Positions 26,238 through 38,230 of a stretch of 64,000 bases of DNA are shown one piece after another. Position numbers and translations under genes: made by a program. Source of the DNA: Piliocolobus tephrosceles (Eukaryota > Chordata > Mammalia > Primates > Cercopithecidae); NCBI RefSeq assembly GCF_002776525.5, contig NC_045439.1:162351016-162415015 (forward strand), in the 5' to 3' direction. Under the pieces are notes generated by a model that was given only the letters and a program-made list of their open reading frames with translations, ran no database searches and was not told the DNA's origin. Within the stretch, counting starts at the first letter, position 1, and each line of letters starts with the position of its first letter.

Positions 26238-26879
26238 ATGACGTGTGCATGCACAAACACACATGTGTTATGAGCACAGCTGTGTGAGTCCACGGTCTCC
26301 TTTCATCCTCTTAGAAATCATAATCAGTGCCCCACAAACCACATCCTCACAGACGCTGAGCCTGCCCAGGATTGCGGGGGAGGCCACATCGCTCTGACCT
26401 GACCAAGAGACAGAAGAGAAGAGAAGAGGGAACCAGTGTGAAGAACCAACCTGGGGGCAGGTCAGAGGTGGGTGCCCAGGGAGGAGCAAGAGGGGCACAG
26501 CCGACTTGCTGGGCGGCTTCAACCTCTCCTTCACATTTTCCTCTCCACCTCTGCCCATCCTCGGTGAGTAGATAGTCCCCTCCCTCGTTAGTCCAGAAAT
26601 CCTGTCACAGTGACTCTATGTTAGTCCAGTCTTATCAACATTTTGGACACAATAGAATCGTGAGGTGCCTGATCACAGTAAATTCTGAGAGGCTTGGTCT
26701 AGAAGGGACATCGCAGGTGCAGAATATGGGAAATTGCGTGTTTGTAACCAAAGCCAGGACATAGCCTCACATGACTCCCTTCTGTGTGCACAACCTCCTC
26801 CTCATGATGCCTCCTCTTCAACGCGTGCCTCTTCCCAGCAAGCCCTGCCATCAGCTCCTGTGTCCCAGTGGGACCCTGT
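26238..26879. other. Unassigned sequence
   Basis: No gene or repeat is recognised. Opposing frames at 26268-26575 overlap and are unsupported. Confidence 0.4.
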
Positions 26880-27450
26880 GTTCATTTCCTGGGGCTGCTG
26901 TAACTAAGCGTCATGAACCACATGACTTGGATGATCTCTGGGGATGTTGCAGCTGGAACCACAGGCAGAGGTGGCCAAAGGCTTTCTGCAGGGCTCTGGC
27001 TGCCTCGGCATGGGTCATGCTTTAAATGTGCAGGTATCTGTCTGTCAGGGCTGCTGTAACAAGATACTGTAGACTGGGGGACTCACACAGCCGACTTTTA
27101 TTGTCTCACGATTCTGGAGGCTGGAAGGCTGAGATCAGGGTGTCGGCCAAGGTGGTTCCTACAGGGGCTGTGAGGGAGAGTCAGCCCCAGGCCTCTCCCT
27201 TTTGCCCCCGACTTGTAGGTGAGGCACTCCCGGTGACCTTACATCATCTTCCCTCTGCGCACATCGGTCTCTGTGTCCAAACTTCCTCTTGGTGTTTAAG
27301 GCCCCAGTCCTGTTGGATGCGGGGCCACTCTAATGACTTCATTTTAACCTGATCGCCCCTTTTAAGACCCTGTCTCCACATACAGTCACATTGTGAGGTC
27401 CTGGGGGTTAGAACTTCAACGTTTCTTTTTGAAGGGACACAGCTCATCCT
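26880..27450 (-). mobile_element. MLT1-type MaLR LTR, with a second partial copy
   Basis: 27035-27440 reads as an antisense MLT1/MST LTR: cagggctgctgtaacaagat, cacgattctggaggctgg, gacttcattttaacctgat, and gtcacattgtgaggtcctgg. The 26880-27025 stretch begins with the similar tttcctggggctgctgtaac and looks like the start of a second copy interrupted by the first. Frames of 84 and 108 codons are incidental. Confidence 0.65.
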
Positions 27451-28091
27451 CAGCAGGCCCCTGACCCCAGGGACTTCATGTGAATGGTGCTGGCCGTATT
27501 ACTGCACAGTCCCTTCCCAGCTGCCCTGTGCTCCTAGAAACCTCCATCCGAGTCCAGAACCCTGACTGCTTCTGATTCTCTCCCACCTCCCAAGAAAAAG
27601 CACAATTCTGTGAGAGAGGCTTTTTTTTTTTTTAACCCCAATTTACATATCAGAAAACTGCTGCTTGGATAAAGTCAATCGGGAACTCAGTGTTATCCAG
27701 GAGTTACTAGTGAAAGAAGTGGCCCTGAAATCCAGGATGTCTCTGCCTAGAGTTCTGTGAAAAAGTCATATGTGCTCTTGTTTGGGGCAAGTAGCTATGA
27801 CTTATGCTCTTGCTTTCAGCCAATTCAGAATAGAGTTGAAGCTGCAAGATCAGGGGTTAGGGAAGGGAGGACAGTTCAAATGCCAGGCACCAGCGGTAAA
27901 TGCTCAACCGCAGAGCGGGCAGTGGAAGACAGAGGAGCACTGCGGGAGGCGAGTCCTCCAAGAGCCCCACATATAGGAACCAATAGTGGAACTTTTACTA
28001 GTGCCTGTCCATTGCTTACTGGACCACGTGCCAACATGGGCATTTGGCATCACTGCAGGACATAGACTGCAGGCCAAGACCTACCTTCCTT
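27451..28091. other. Unassigned sequence
   Basis: No gene or repeat is recognised. An 11-T run lies near 27621. The 102-codon frame at 27757-28065 has no recognisable motif. Confidence 0.4.
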
Positions 28092-28372
28092 GACCAGGCG
28101 TGGTGGCTCATGCCTGTAATCCTAGTGCTTTGGGAGGCCAAGGTGGGTGTATCACCTGAGGTCAGGAGTTCAAGACCAGCCTGGTGAAACCCCCCCCCTA
28201 CAAAAATACAAAATTAGCTGGGTGTGATGGCAGGCGCCTGCAATCCCAGCTACTAGGGAGGCTGAGGCAGGAGAATCGCTTGAACCCAGGAAGTGGCGGT
28301 TATACTGAGCCGAGGTTGCGCCCCTGCCCTCCAGCCTGGGCAACAAGAGTGAGACTGTGTCAAAACAAACAC
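28092..28372 (+). mobile_element. AluS with an AC-type tail
   Basis: Dimeric Alu from gaccaggcgtggtggctcat to gagtgagactgtgtc, ending in aaaacaaacacacacac. A c-tract (ccccccccc) follows ggtgaaa. Flanks share acctac, a weak remnant of a target duplication. Confidence 0.85.
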
Positions 28373-28776
28373 ACACACACCTACGTTTCTCAACAAGGGA
28401 GCAAAGTACAAATAGGACAGATCAGGGAGGTTCTGAAGATTCCTTAAAAGTCCTTACTTTTCACCTGGGAAGAGAGAACCATGGAGCTCTGCCTGCAGGG
28501 TGTCTTCTCTTCTGCCTACAGGGCCTTCGTTCTCTTAGGTTTTGGGGCCAGGAGAGGGTGGGCACTGTTTGTCTTTTATTTGAAGAGGGTCAGCTTTTTT
28601 CCTTGCTTTCTTAAAAAGAGTGGGTTGAGTTCTCAAAAAAAGTTCTTGCAGCCTTCTGGTTAAGCTGCGTGCGTAGAATGCAAGCATTGGCAGGGCTGCC
28701 AGCACCCGTCAGCCATGCCCTCTCTAGCGTCTGCAAACTCTTGCTGTAATAAGGTACTAGATCATAACTACCAGAC
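28373..28776. other. Unassigned sequence between two Alus
   Basis: No gene or repeat is recognised. Small frames at 28357-28663 are unsupported. Confidence 0.4.
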
Positions 28777-28787
28777 AATAAATAGTT

Positions 28788-29080
28788 GGCTGGGTGCAGC
28801 GGCTCTTGCCTGTAATCCCAGCACTTTGAGAAGCCAAGGGGGGTGGATCACCTGAGCGCAGGAGATTGAGACCAGCCTGACCAACACAGTGAAACCCCGT
28901 CTATACTAAAAATACAAAAAATTAGCTGGGTGTGGTGGCACATGCTGTTAATCCCAGCTACTCAGGAGGCTGAGGCAGGAAAATCGCTTGAACCTGAGAG
29001 GCAGAGGTTGAAGTGAGCCAAGGTCATGCTACTACACTCCAGCCTGAGTGACAGAGCGAGACTCCGTCTCAAAATATATA
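28788..29080 (+). mobile_element. AluS with 11-bp target duplication
   Basis: Dimeric Alu from ggctgggtgcagcggctc to gactccgtctcaaaatatat. The 11-mer aataaatagtt flanks it on both sides (28777-28787 and 29081-29091). Confidence 0.9.
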
Positions 29081-29145
29081 AATAAATAGTTTAGAGTTTA
29101 TGGGCCCAACGCTGTCTTTGTCACATCTTCCTCTTGTTAAAAAAA

Positions 29146-29313
29146 ATTGTTTAAAACTGCATGAAAACAGCCTTATCTCCTGTTCAATACAAAGAAAGAG
29201 GCAGCAGCGGGATTAGGCTGCAGTTTCCTGACTCCGGTTGTAGTGTAATGGAATCCCAGTGCTTGCTTAGTGCGGCACATGGGCCTGGAGATAGAATCTT
29301 CTCCAGCTCCCCC
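29146..29313 (+). repeat. Inverted-repeat arm A (unassigned family)
   Basis: This segment, from attgtttaaaactgcatg to ttctccagctcccc, reappears on the opposite strand at 30145-30310 with roughly 90% identity by eye. The best block starts at tatctcctgttcaatac and stays identical for more than 50 bp. I cannot assign the repeat family. Confidence 0.85.
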
Positions 29314-29441
29314 GTGGCCACACGTGGATGTGTGAGGGGGTTTTGGACAGCGGGGTGGGAGGGAATTTGTGATTCGTGCTACTTCTGTCCTGCTGGGGAC
29401 ATCTGAAGAGAAGAGACCAGAGCGAAAATTGGAGGAACGGG

Positions 29442-29508
29442 ACAGGGTGTATGTAAGAAACCTGCACGTTGTACACATGCACCCTAGAACTTAAAGCATA
29501 ATAAAATA
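29442..29508 (+). mobile_element. Very short L1PA-type 3' tail
   Basis: Contains gaaacctgcacgttgtacac and then ccctagaacttaaagcataa plus taaaa, the last 60-odd bases of a primate L1 3'UTR. No other L1 sequence is seen upstream, so it is either an extreme 5' truncation or a relic of a larger event. It lies between the arms of the inverted repeat. Confidence 0.75.
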
Positions 29509-30144
29509 AGAAGGTGAATCCAGCATTTGGCTGTTTGCTTCAGAAAATTGCACGAAGAAGAAATGTTCTTCCTCTTTCTCAGCCGCTGTTGAGATGGATC
29601 TCCATGACACGCAGGGGAACCTGAATCTTAAACAGTAAGCAATGTGCCTCCTGAAAACAGCACTGCACATGGCAGATGCTAAACCCTGCAGCATCAGCTC
29701 AGCAGTCTAAAGGCAACTAGCAGAGACCCAGGCATTTGCAAGTTGGAAAGCTTGTGATGTGAGTTATGTTGTGGCAAATCATTAGGGCGTAGCTCACAGG
29801 CATGAGATGTTAGAAGGCCCACCATGTGCAACCAAGCTTCTAACTCTAGGGAAATGGAGGGGAAAATGAGGCATGTGGCAGTGTCTCAGCTACACCTCTC
29901 TGCTCTGCAAAGTCTGAAGAGAATTTAACTCAGGCTGGAGCAGAGCGGGGAGTGGTACAGTCTCCTTGAGGATGAGAGCCTCCCTACAGCTGCCTCTACA
30001 TCAACTGAGAGTCCAGGAATTAGGGCCTCACAGGGCAGCAACAGTTACTGCTTTTGTCACTCACACTAAAGCTGTTACAGAAGTGTTTAACCTGGGAAAA
30101 AAACCATAATTCCAACCAGTGAGAATGGGCCAGCTTCAGAGATC
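29509..30144. other. Unassigned spacer of the inverted repeat
   Basis: No gene or known repeat is seen between the L1 tail and arm B. Confidence 0.4.
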
Positions 30145-30310
30145 CATGGGAGAGCTGGAGAAGAGTCTATCTCCAGGCTCATGTGCCATGCTAAGCACTG
30201 GAATTCCGTTACACTACAACATAGTGAGGAAACTGCAGCCTAATCCCGCTGCTGCCTCTTTCTTTGTATTGAACAGGAGATAAGATTGTTTTCATGCAGT
30301 TTTGAACAAT
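30145..30310 (-). repeat. Inverted-repeat arm B (unassigned family)
   Basis: Reverse complement of arm A (29146-29313), from gggagagctggagaagag to gttttcatgcagttttgaac. Differences cluster around atagtgag and gccatgctaag. The arms are about 0.83 kb apart. Confidence 0.85.
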
Positions 30311-30689
30311 TGAAACAATCACTCTCATCAAAGTGATTGCCAGGGAGTGAGACGAGGACACTGAAGGCACAGGGGCAGGAGTGTAAGGCACAGAGATTTC
30401 AGGCTTAAAAACAGTACCCAGATGCAAGTCCTATAAGGTAACATCAGCTCAGCTCATTAAGTTACAATCTATCCTTACATCTTCCCAAAAATACTCAAAA
30501 GGACAATGAAGGCGCATCAAACCGTCCAGCACTCAGGCTAACAGCTTGACTAAGAGACAAAGAACACCAAGAAATGAATTCATCTGCAGACAGTGAAATG
30601 CGTATTCTAAACGATCACGGCCTACCACGAAGGCTACACTAGGGCAGTGTCCTGCAGGCACCACCAAAGGGGAGAGGTAGTGGGGCTAC
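30311..30689. other. Unassigned sequence
   Basis: No gene or repeat recognised. It may include the badly decayed outer part of the MaLR LTR that follows. Confidence 0.4.
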
Positions 30690-31292
30690 AGTAGGAGTAG
30701 ACCCAGACGACATCAGTGAGACCCACATCCAAACGGAGAGTGTCCTCCCCAGTTCAATATCCTTACTTTAATCACATCTGCAAAGTCTCCTTTGCTGTTT
30801 AAGACAACGTATTCACAGGCCCTGGCATGAGGGCATGGACATCTGTGGGCACGAAGCTATGCCAGTCTGCAGTCTGGCTTCCAAAGGTGTCTGTCTCTCA
30901 CACATGCAAAAGCCATTCACCTCCTCTCAAGGTCTCCAAAAATCTCAACGTATCACAGCAAATTCAAGTCCATTATCTCATTAAATCTCACTGGCTTAAA
31001 AGCCCAAAATATCATCGAAATCAGGCAAGGGTGGGGCTATGACAATCCATCCTGGAGCAAAATTCCCCTTCATCTGTGAGGCTGTGAATCTAAAGAAACA
31101 AGCGTTTTGTTTCCAAAATACAATTGTGGGACAGACACAGGGTAACAGTCATAGACATTTCCGTTCAGGAACAGAAGGAACGACTGGTCCCAAGCAGTTT
31201 TGAAATCAAGAAGGGAAAACTGCTTTAGGTTTTGAAAAAAAAAAAAAAAAAAAAAATCCTCTGTAGCTCTCAGCTCTACCCTCTAAGTCATC

Positions 31293-31330
<38 letters not shown>

Positions 31331-32695
31331 GAGATGCAGAGCTGAGTCGTTTTATCAGCCTGTTTCCTGCCAGTAGAATTTTGGGGGTCCACCAGCCTCC
31401 TTTAATTTTTGCTCTTTCCATCCCTTTCAGTGCAGGTTGGCACTGTTCCTGCTGACATGAAATTCTCAGGAACCTCGTGGATCACACACGTACATCCTGG
31501 GGGTTCACTTGTTAGACAAGAGGCTTGCCCGCAGATCTTTCCAGGTAATCCTGTCTCTACTTTTCCTTCGCCGAGATGGCTGAGGAACAATGTCCTTGAG
31601 CTTCCTAAGGGCATTGTTAGAAAGAGGAAGAGGCTCTCTGGTTCCAGGACATCTGTGAGTCCCTTTCTTTATCTCATCAAAGAGCCTTTTGTGTGACCGA
31701 ATACTCTGACCTTTTGGTCTTCCTAAGATATTTCCAGCAAGTTTAGAGCCATACCGTCAGCCTTTTCTCTAGAACATGCTTTTCTGACAATAAATACCTC
31801 AATTTTAGTGTTGTTTACAACCGGGAGGGACTGAGTTTTCCAAACCATCAAGTCCTGGTTTCTTTTTATTTAATGGTTCTTCCGTCAATGTAACTTTGCA
31901 CTCTTCCACTCTGCAAGAAGAAACCAGACTGCACTTTCAACACTTGACTTGGAAATCACTTACAGGTGTTGCTTTCCACACCTACAAGATCTGCTAAGCT
32001 TTCTGCCGTTGAATCCCTTTTCCTCCATATCCAATACCACATTCCCTAATTTCTTCTGCATCCTCACCTGCAGTGTTTTTAATGTCCATTATTTCTACCA
32101 ACAATCTGTTCATGGAAATTTAAATATTCTCTAAGCTGAACCTAGGTTTCTCTATTGTATCCCTCACTTTCTTCTGTTTCCTCACAGGCAATGTCATTAT
32201 CATCTTTTTTTTTTTTTTTTTTTTTGGACTAATAGTCTGCTCAAGGCAATTGAGACTTTTTGTCATCTCAGAATTCTTCCAATCTCTCCCTATTTCCAAT
32301 TTCAAAGCCGCTTGCATATTTTTAGATGTTTATTACAGAAACATCTCACTTCCTGGTTCCAAAAATATCTGTTAGCCTTCGATTGCTACTATAATGAGCT
32401 GCCACAATTCATTACACTACCAGGCTCAAATCCCGGTGTTGGGAGGCTATATTTCTCTGTGGAGGCCCTGAGGAGGATGCCTGTCCTTGCTGTTTGAATT
32501 GTTGGCAGAACTCAAGAATAGGGTCTCCCTACTTCTCAGAACCAGCAACTGGAGCATCACAGCCTTCTCATGCTGCCATCTTTCTCTGCCTACGGCGAGA
32601 AAAAATCCTCTAGGTTCTCTGCCTTCAAGGACTCATGTGGTTGGTATTAAATTGTGGATCTCTTTGTCGGAGCATTATTCTGCCTACCACAATGG
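30690..32695 (-). mobile_element. MaLR element with internal region, antisense
   Basis: Left to right, the antisense reading gives an LTR remnant (about 30690-30880, with cacatctgcaaagtctcc), an internal region (about 30880-32370), and an LTR (about 32370-32695, ending gcattattctgcctaccaca). Internal landmarks are aggcaagggtggggctatga, tccaaaatacaattgtggga and ttagacaagaggcttgcccg. 31310-31560 is homologous to the plus-strand MLT1 internal region at 15070-15350, which supports the call. A 22-A run (31235-31256) and a 31-T run (31297-31327) lie inside it. Confidence 0.65.
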
Positions 32696-32879
32696 ACATA
32701 TGTAAAACTTAGCTATAAACTGGAGTGTAGCCATTTAGTGTTTTATAATTTACATTTCTATTAAAGGACATTTTAAAAAATAGATGACATTGGGGTTCTA
32801 TTGTGTTTCTACTCTAGTGTACTCACAACATTTCTGGCACCGAAAACGTGAGTTATGTCTTTTTCCAACGCCAACAAAT

Positions 32880-33650
32880 TACTTACCTCTCTGACAACAA
32901 CTAGATGTCCAACAATTTAATCAATTCCAACACTACCTGGAGTTAGTGCAGACCTCACAGGTTAAGGGCTCAGTCCCTCAACACCACCCCCACTTCGGAT
33001 ACCAGTCACAAGTCCTGGTCCTCCTATACTTCTAATCAATCTGCTAAGAACTGTGGGGCACACACAGCTCCTCCTATGGTTTGATAAATTTGCTAGACTG
33101 ACTCACAGAATCAGGAAAACACTGTATATGTCATTGCCAGTTAATTATAGAGGATACACATCAGGATTAGCCAAATGGAAGGGATGTATAGGGTAAGGTC
33201 CTGGAAGGAGGGGTGCACAGGGCTTTCCTGGCCTCTGCAGGTTGGAAGAGACACATAGTTCAAGACACTGGGAAAGGAGGGTACACAGAGCTTCCCTGGC
33301 CTCAGCAGGTGTGCCAATGTACATACCAACTGGAAGATCTCCAAACCCCATTTTTTAAGGGTTTTATGGAGGGTTCACTGGGTAGTCATAATTGATTAAA
33401 TCACCGGCCATTGTAATTGGTTCAATCTCCCGCCCCTCCCCATTCCCAAGTTTAGGGGGCTGGGCTGAAAGCTCCAACCCTCTAATCACGCCTTGGTGTT
33501 GCTGGCAGGCAGCCTCCATCCTAGAGCTGTCTAGGGTCCCAGTCACCATTTGCCTTATTCGCATGCAAAAAACACTCTTACCACTCTCCAGATTACAAGG
33601 GTTTTAGGAGCTATAGGCCGGGAACCAAGAACAAAGACCAAATATATATA
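32880..33650 (-). mobile_element. Old LTR-like block, family not assigned
   Basis: The antisense reading shows LTR-like order: a 3'-type block near tcctatggtttgataaattt, two diverged copies of a gcacagggctttcctggcct-type block (33217 and 33280), and a 5'-type block with ttcgcatgcaaaaaacactc, ccagattacaagggttttag and gggaaccaagaacaaagacc. It ends in a ta-rich tract at about 33640. I recognise it as repeat-like but cannot name the family. Confidence 0.45.
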
Positions 33651-35074
33651 TATATTTTTAATTATATCCCAAGAGCTTTGAGAACTGATCTGATGGGCAA
33701 CACCAAAATCAATTCAAGCCTGAATGCAGCAGAATACCGACACACAGAATGAGCAATAGAGGGAGTTTTAGAATGCTGTTCAACCATGCAGGAATCAACT
33801 CATTCTAAAGCCTGTGTTTTCTCAGCATTTTCCCTAAGTGAGTTAATAAATGTCTTTATTTCTGAAATCCATCAAAGTTAAGTTTTCTATTACTTGCAGC
33901 CAAAGTCATGCTAAATGTAGCCACTGATTAAGCAGAATGGCATTCTCAGTTCCTGTGACTTAACCCTGTGTCACAGGCTGTTACTACACTGGCTGTAAGG
34001 TAGCGTCAGACACCTCGCACATGCATATACACTTTCATTTGATTTTGCACTTGATTATAACATTCTCTTAAAATTCAAAAAGCAATGATGGCTTTGCATG
34101 CAAAGTCTTAAAAAATTATCTCATAAAACTCATATACTTTGTCATAAAATTCTAATGGATCTCTGAATTTACAGTACCTATTAGTTCTCAGTGAGAAAAT
34201 TACCTGTATAAAATATTATAAAATATTATTTTATAAATCTTTCAGATAGAATTTTTTTCTTTGAATATTATAAAATATAAAAATATTACTAAGCAAGAAC
34301 AGCCATTTTAGCTGTGACACACACACACACACATATATATGAGACAATAAATCTCTAAATTTTAGTGTCATTTACAACCTGGATGGACTGAGAAAGATAT
34401 GTATATAACTTTCAAATTACATGTCTCTTTTGAAGAAGGAAATGTTGATGGTATTTTGTTTTGTGGCAAGTATAGAGGTTTCTCACATGTGGGATTTGGC
34501 CTCAGCCTGGATGTAAAAGGAGAAAAAGAATTCAAAGGAAATGAATACATTGTGATGTTAATGTTACGCTATTTATAGATAGAAATGCTGAACTACATCT
34601 TTCTTTGATTTAATGAGGCATGAAGAGTTACAGAAACATTATACTCTCATTCTTCACTCTCTTGTCCCTGCTCCGTCAGTGACCCTGGGGGTGTACTTAA
34701 ATTACCTCAGCTGAATGGACTTCAGTCAGTTCTGGGAATGAGGCAGGGTTTAGGTGTCAGGTGCCATGTGCTCACAGGAGAGAAAAAAGGAATCTCCTCT
34801 AAATAGATGCAGAGAATTCTGAGGGCATATTTAAATATGATGCATATGTTAACACTGTTTAACATACCCGCATCCCCAGTGTCGGTTCTTATATTCATTC
34901 ATATATTTAAGCCATCAATAAGCAAAAATGTGGAACCTATTCCAGTACTGCCAAGAGGCTTAATCACTTTTGGCTCAGCTTTCAGGCGAGACCCCTGGAG
35001 TATCCTAGCCACAGCCCAGGGTCTGACAGGATATCTTGACAGCTGTCCTTGAAGTAGAGTGAGTAGGTCTGCCA
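33651..35074. other. Unassigned AT-rich sequence with a CA tract
   Basis: No gene is recognised. 34316-34341 is a (CA)n run followed by (TA)n, and 34200-34300 is very AT-rich with repeated aaatatta. The 81-codon frame at 34807-35052 is unsupported. Confidence 0.45.
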
Positions 35075-35812
35075 ATGAGACACAGGCTTGCTGGCAAGAG
35101 ATGGTTTTGTTCCAAGTGCCAATCAGTCAGACACAGTATTCACTTTTCATTCAGAGTGAAAGAGCTTCCTCCGAAATTTATACTTGAATACAATGAATAT
35201 GAACCTGAATTTGAGAACAATGAATTTCCATTGTGCATGAAAATTGTGAAAATAGCCAGGCCTGGGGATCTCACCTTCTCAAAGTGGAGGAAGAAGGAAC
35301 AAAAACACACTAATGGTGTATGGGTGGTTTCTACCTTCAGCACCTGTCGTGCACCAGCCCTGGAGGGCCCGGAGACATGGAAGAGAGCCCTCTGTGGAGA
35401 AGGCACCATCAACGGTGGCCCGTGGGGTCCAGCCCACCACAGCAGGCACAGTCCTCGCAGAACCACGATGGAAGACCCAGTAGGTAACCAGGATGGTGGG
35501 GGCGCCCAGCGGAAGACTTCACAGCCGAAAACTAAGAAGGGAGACAAGAATCGCCTGCATTCAAGGAAACGGCAGCAGAGTGTGGAGGGTGGAGAGAGGG
35601 CATGTGTGAGGGTGCACGCCCCTCAGGGAGTCTGTCCTTGCTGCTGTATTGCTGTGCAGGCTGGGTTCTCCCTAGTGACATTGGTTCCCAGCAGACATCT
35701 CCAGGGTGGCCCTGTGATGGGACAGCACTCTGCTCAGCTAGCACAAGTCTTGTGTGGGCCCCTCCTGCACACACCATGTAAACAGGCATTTCTCCTCCCT
35801 CAGATGTTTTAG
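35075..35812 (+). other. Open reading frame of 245 codons, unassigned
   Basis: This is the longest ATG-to-stop frame not explained by a recognised repeat or simple tract. The conceptual product has a CSKC motif at residues 12-15, an acidic patch around 40-50 (EYNEYEPEFENNEF), and basic clusters around 70-78 and 150-167. The C-terminal third is cysteine-rich. I recognise no family, signal peptide or membrane segment. The opposite strand is also open over 35140-35547 and 35532-35789, which is more typical of GC-richer chance frames. No promoter, splice pattern or poly(A) signal ties it to a transcript. It is most likely fortuitous; an old retrocopy or an unrecognised exon cannot be excluded. 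Confidence 0.2.
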
Positions 35813-36639
35813 TGAACTAAAAGCTCATTCTTGACGTTTGGAGATAACTTACAAAAATAGGATATAAGGAAATAGTCATTTATTGCTTTGGTTTTGCCCA
35901 ACAGGAAGAACTCAATTTGATTGCCATTTATATTCTCACATTGACCATTTACATCCTTCTTCATCTGTCCATTACAGAAAATTGGGGCAAAGGATAATTA
36001 CAACTTTGTAACAAAAAGCAAAAACAAGAAAGAAAAAAGCACTCTCAGAGGCAGAACCCTTGTGACCCCCAAATCCATTAGCACTCATCTCATGAAAGGC
36101 TGGTCACGAATGCCTGCATTCTTTTGAACTGATCCAGTTTGGTTGAAATATCATCAAAATACCTCAGTTTTGTTTGGTTCATCTGGACTTTCAAAAGACA
36201 TGAGATACGGTTACATTCAGAAGTTTGGATTTTTTAAAGTTCATATCTTCTTTAAGATAGTATTTTTTTCCTTTGAAAATGTAAGGTCCCATCCCTCCTG
36301 TAATAGAAACCAGCAGACTGCCCACATTTCACCGCCCCTGTGGTCTTCAGGCTTATCTGCCTCTGCCCCAGGTCTGCCGCTCCCCTGTCCCCAGCCCACC
36401 CATCAATTTGAACAACTATCCATGCACAAAAATACCTTTGCAAGAGAAAAAAAAGGGAGAGATCATAATAAATGGTTGTAGCACAGTCATAAGAAAGAAT
36501 GCATTGGAACAGATAGGAAGGACAGTTTTACATTACCCCCATCATGCCTTTCCCCACCTCAATCAGTGCAGCATGGCATGAGATAATGTCTTCTCAGGGG
36601 AATGAGAGGAAAGTAAGCACAGGACTTTGCCTTAGGCCC
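35813..36639. other. Unassigned sequence
   Basis: No gene or repeat is recognised. The 112-codon frame at 36143-36481 has no motif support. Confidence 0.4.
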
Positions 36640-38230
36640 CAGCGCTGGGCCTGTCACAGTTAAAACTCAGTACCAGACAGATCCCCATGGACCCAGACTC
36701 CAGGTTAGTACCTGCAGATTTGTCCAGGTGCCGGGCTTCAGGGCTGTGAGGCAGGCTCGACCTCCAGCTCACCCTGGCATTATACTGGTTATAGTGGGCC
36801 TGGGTTTGGGGCATGCCCCAGCACCATGACAGCCATTGCAGCCTTAGGCTTCCAGTGTCTCCTGGCACCACACTGGCCACAGTGGCACCAAAAGTCAGGT
36901 CCACCCCCACACCACATTGGCCCTAGCTGCCCCAGGCTTCAGAACCATGCCAGACAACCAGCTCAAAATCTCTCAACAGGTTGACTGTTGAACGGCTCTT
37001 CCAGAGGAAGCCAGTCTGCAAAGACTGAAATAAGCTCCTACTTCTTGAAATGCACAAACATCAACACATGACCACAAGGATGAAGAGCAATCCGGGAAAC
37101 ATGACATCTTCAAAGGGACAAAATAAAGTGCCAATGATTGACCCTAAAAAAATGAAGATATATGAACTGCCTAACAAAGAATTAAAATTAACTATTAAGG
37201 AAGCTATGTGAACTTCAAGAAAATACAGGGGAAAAAGATGAGTGAAATGAAGAAAATAGTAAGTGGCCAGAATGAGAAATTTAACAGTCAGACTGAAATA
37301 ATTTTAAAAATCAAGCAGAAATCCTGGAAGTGAAAAATACAATGAATGACATGAAAAATGCAAAAGAGAGCATCAGCACTGGAATTCACCAAACAGAAGA
37401 AAGAATCTTCAAACCTGAAGACAAGTCATTTGAAAATATATAGACAGAGGAGAAAAAATAGGAAAGAATGAAAAGGCATGAAGAAAGCTTACAAAGTTTA
37501 TAGGACAACATCAAAAGAGCAAATGTTTGAGTTATAGGAGTTAAAAAGGAGAAAAAGGTAGAAAGGATATTTAAAGAAATAATAGCAGAAAACTTTTCAA
37601 TCCTAGAGAAAGATAAATAACTAGATACAGAAAGGTCAAAGGTCTCCAGTTAGATTCCATCAAAACAAGATGAACCCAGGACATTATAGTCAAACTGTCA
37701 CAAACCAAAGACAAAGAGAAGATCCTGAAAGTAGCAAGAGTAAAGAAGCAAATAAAATATAAGGGAGTTACAATATGACTAGCAGCAGATTTCTCAGCAG
37801 AAACCTTACAGACCAAGACAGTGAGATGCTATGTTAAAAGTACTGAAGGAAAAAAAAAAAAAAAAAAAAACCTGCCAACGAAGATCCGGTACACAGCAAA
37901 ACTGTCTTTCAGAAATAGAGGTGAGATACTTTCCCAGACAAAAGGTGTGTCACCTATCTTTCAAGAAATGCTCAAGTGGGTTATTTAAGCTGAACGAGAA
38001 GGATGCTAATGAGTAACACAAAAACATCTGAAAGTATAAAACTCACTGGTAAAAAGTATGGATATTGGGTGTTCTCACCACAGAAATGATAACTATGTAA
38101 GGTAATACATATGTTAATAAGTGAGATTTAGTCTACAATGTACACATAGTTTATAGCATCATACTGTACATGATAAATATAAAATTGTATCTGCTAATTA
38201 AAAATAAAAACTAAGTGTACATGTTATATT
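36640..38230 (+). mobile_element. HAL1 (half-L1) element
   Basis: A 5'UTR-like block (about 36640-37010) leads into an ORF1-type block: gggaaacatgacatcttcaa, aaaatcaagcagaaatcctg, atagtcaaactgtcacaaac, and tttctcagcagaaacc. A 21-A run interrupts it at about 37850-37870. Directly after the ORF1 block comes an L1-type 3' end (gaaatgataactatgtaagg to ttgtatctgctaattaaaaa) with no ORF2 between. ORF1 followed directly by a 3' end is the defining HAL1 layout. Several stops and frameshifts make it non-coding. Confidence 0.7.

Noticed and set aside
36143..36481. 112-codon frame near 36.1 kb
   Set aside because: No recognisable domain or splice signals, and length within chance expectation for 64 kb.
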